Program-made: the position numbers and the translations under genes | Notes under the pieces: generated by a model | Databases searched by the model: none | What the model saw: the letters and a program-made list of their open reading frames with translations, nothing else | Told to the model about the DNA's origin: nothing | Part shown: in pieces, positions 63,549 through 64,000 of the stretch | How the letters are laid out: each line of letters starts with the position of its first letter | Position numbering within the stretch: position 1 is the stretch's first letter | Assembly (NCBI GenBank): GCA_936440205.1 | Contig: OW387133.1 | Coordinates: 51,238,374-51,302,373 of the forward strand | Source: Lepidonotus clava | Taxonomy: Eukaryota; Annelida; Polychaeta; Phyllodocida; Polynoidae | Reading direction: 5' to 3' | Length of the DNA stretch: 64,000 bases

Positions 63549-64000
63549 CTGGTGAGTTTGAAAAAAACATTTATAATTCGATGACCTAGTACTATGATGA
63601 CCCACTGGGCACCCTAAGGCTACCAATTGCCTATACCATGCCGATTAACAGTTAACGAAGTGATCAAGTTATAATCAATGGTCACTCATATTATATATAA
63701 TTATATTATGTATATAATGTGACCACCACTTATGGTAGCAATTCATGAAGCAACCCTATAAGGGATCCTATTTGGGAAAAGGTACTTATTGGCATATTGG
63801 GCCACCCTATGGCCAACAATTCTGGGGTTGGTTTCTTATTATAAAATAACTGGTTGACACATAGCCAAAAGTGTTGTATTATAATGTTTCTAAAGTCCCA
63901 GGGATTCTTCCACTCTTTATCTTAAATATCATTCTATAATAAATAGTTCCGATATATCTGTTTGTACAATACAGCCTGTTACATCCAATTCAGGCCTAAA
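63549..64000. other. Right edge of window, nothing recognised
   Basis: AT-rich non-coding sequence. Confidence 0.4.

Overview
This window looks like nuclear DNA of a non-vertebrate animal. It has long AT-leaning non-coding stretches, GT-AG introns from about 300 bases to 16 kb, dispersed short DNA transposons, a tRNA-derived SINE, LINE tails, and two intron-rich metazoan genes. Frequent poly-C/poly-G tracts and AGGCCTA-type words suggest a marine invertebrate. An invertebrate deuterostome (amphioxus, echinoderm or hemichordate) is my best guess, but a mollusc or brachiopod cannot be excluded from sequence reading alone.

Layout. (1) 1-5948: a tyrosine-recombinase retrotransposon of the Ngaro type. 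It has a gag-like ORF, an RT-RNase H ORF, a recombinase ORF and split direct repeats (B1-A2-B2); its left terminal segment lies outside the window. It looks young. (2) 5949-7173: upstream flank of gene 1. (3) 7174-11039: a six-exon gene for a secreted fibrinogen-related (FReD) lectin-like protein of 352 aa. (4) 11040-25629: intergenic DNA with small inverted-repeat elements, a LINE tail on the minus strand, and a promoter-like motif cluster near 16.6 kb. (5) 25630-58226: a thirteen-exon SSUH2 homolog (522 aa) whose first intron is about 16.1 kb. Its introns hold most of the transposon fossils, including a SINE with perfect target-site duplications, a 159-bp foldback, a multi-hairpin element and a family of short elements ending in GATCCACG. 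(6) 58227-64000: intergenic DNA, a probable first exon with a signal peptide (61238-61312), and several inverted-repeat elements.

The two main genes have no obvious shared function. The FReD gene has a signal peptide, an oligomerising neck and a C-terminal fibrinogen fold with a calcium site, as in innate-immunity lectins. SSUH2 carries DnaJ-like CxxCxGxG zinc-binding repeats, here interrupted by a long histidine-rich insert, and ends in a cysteine cluster plus a candidate CaaX box.

Most unusual signals: an array of hairpins in the Ngaro-type element with a constant GCGG loop and compensating stem changes, copied also inside the gag-like ORF; tandem duplication of a splice-donor junction in the FReD gene; paired RFX X-box motifs in SSUH2 intron 8; a composite element in which one 23-bp palindromic word recurs eight times; and an array of CCCTCGC-AACA-GCGAGGG mini-hairpins near the right edge. 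All gene models come from reading frames, splice signals and remembered family motifs; no database search was run.
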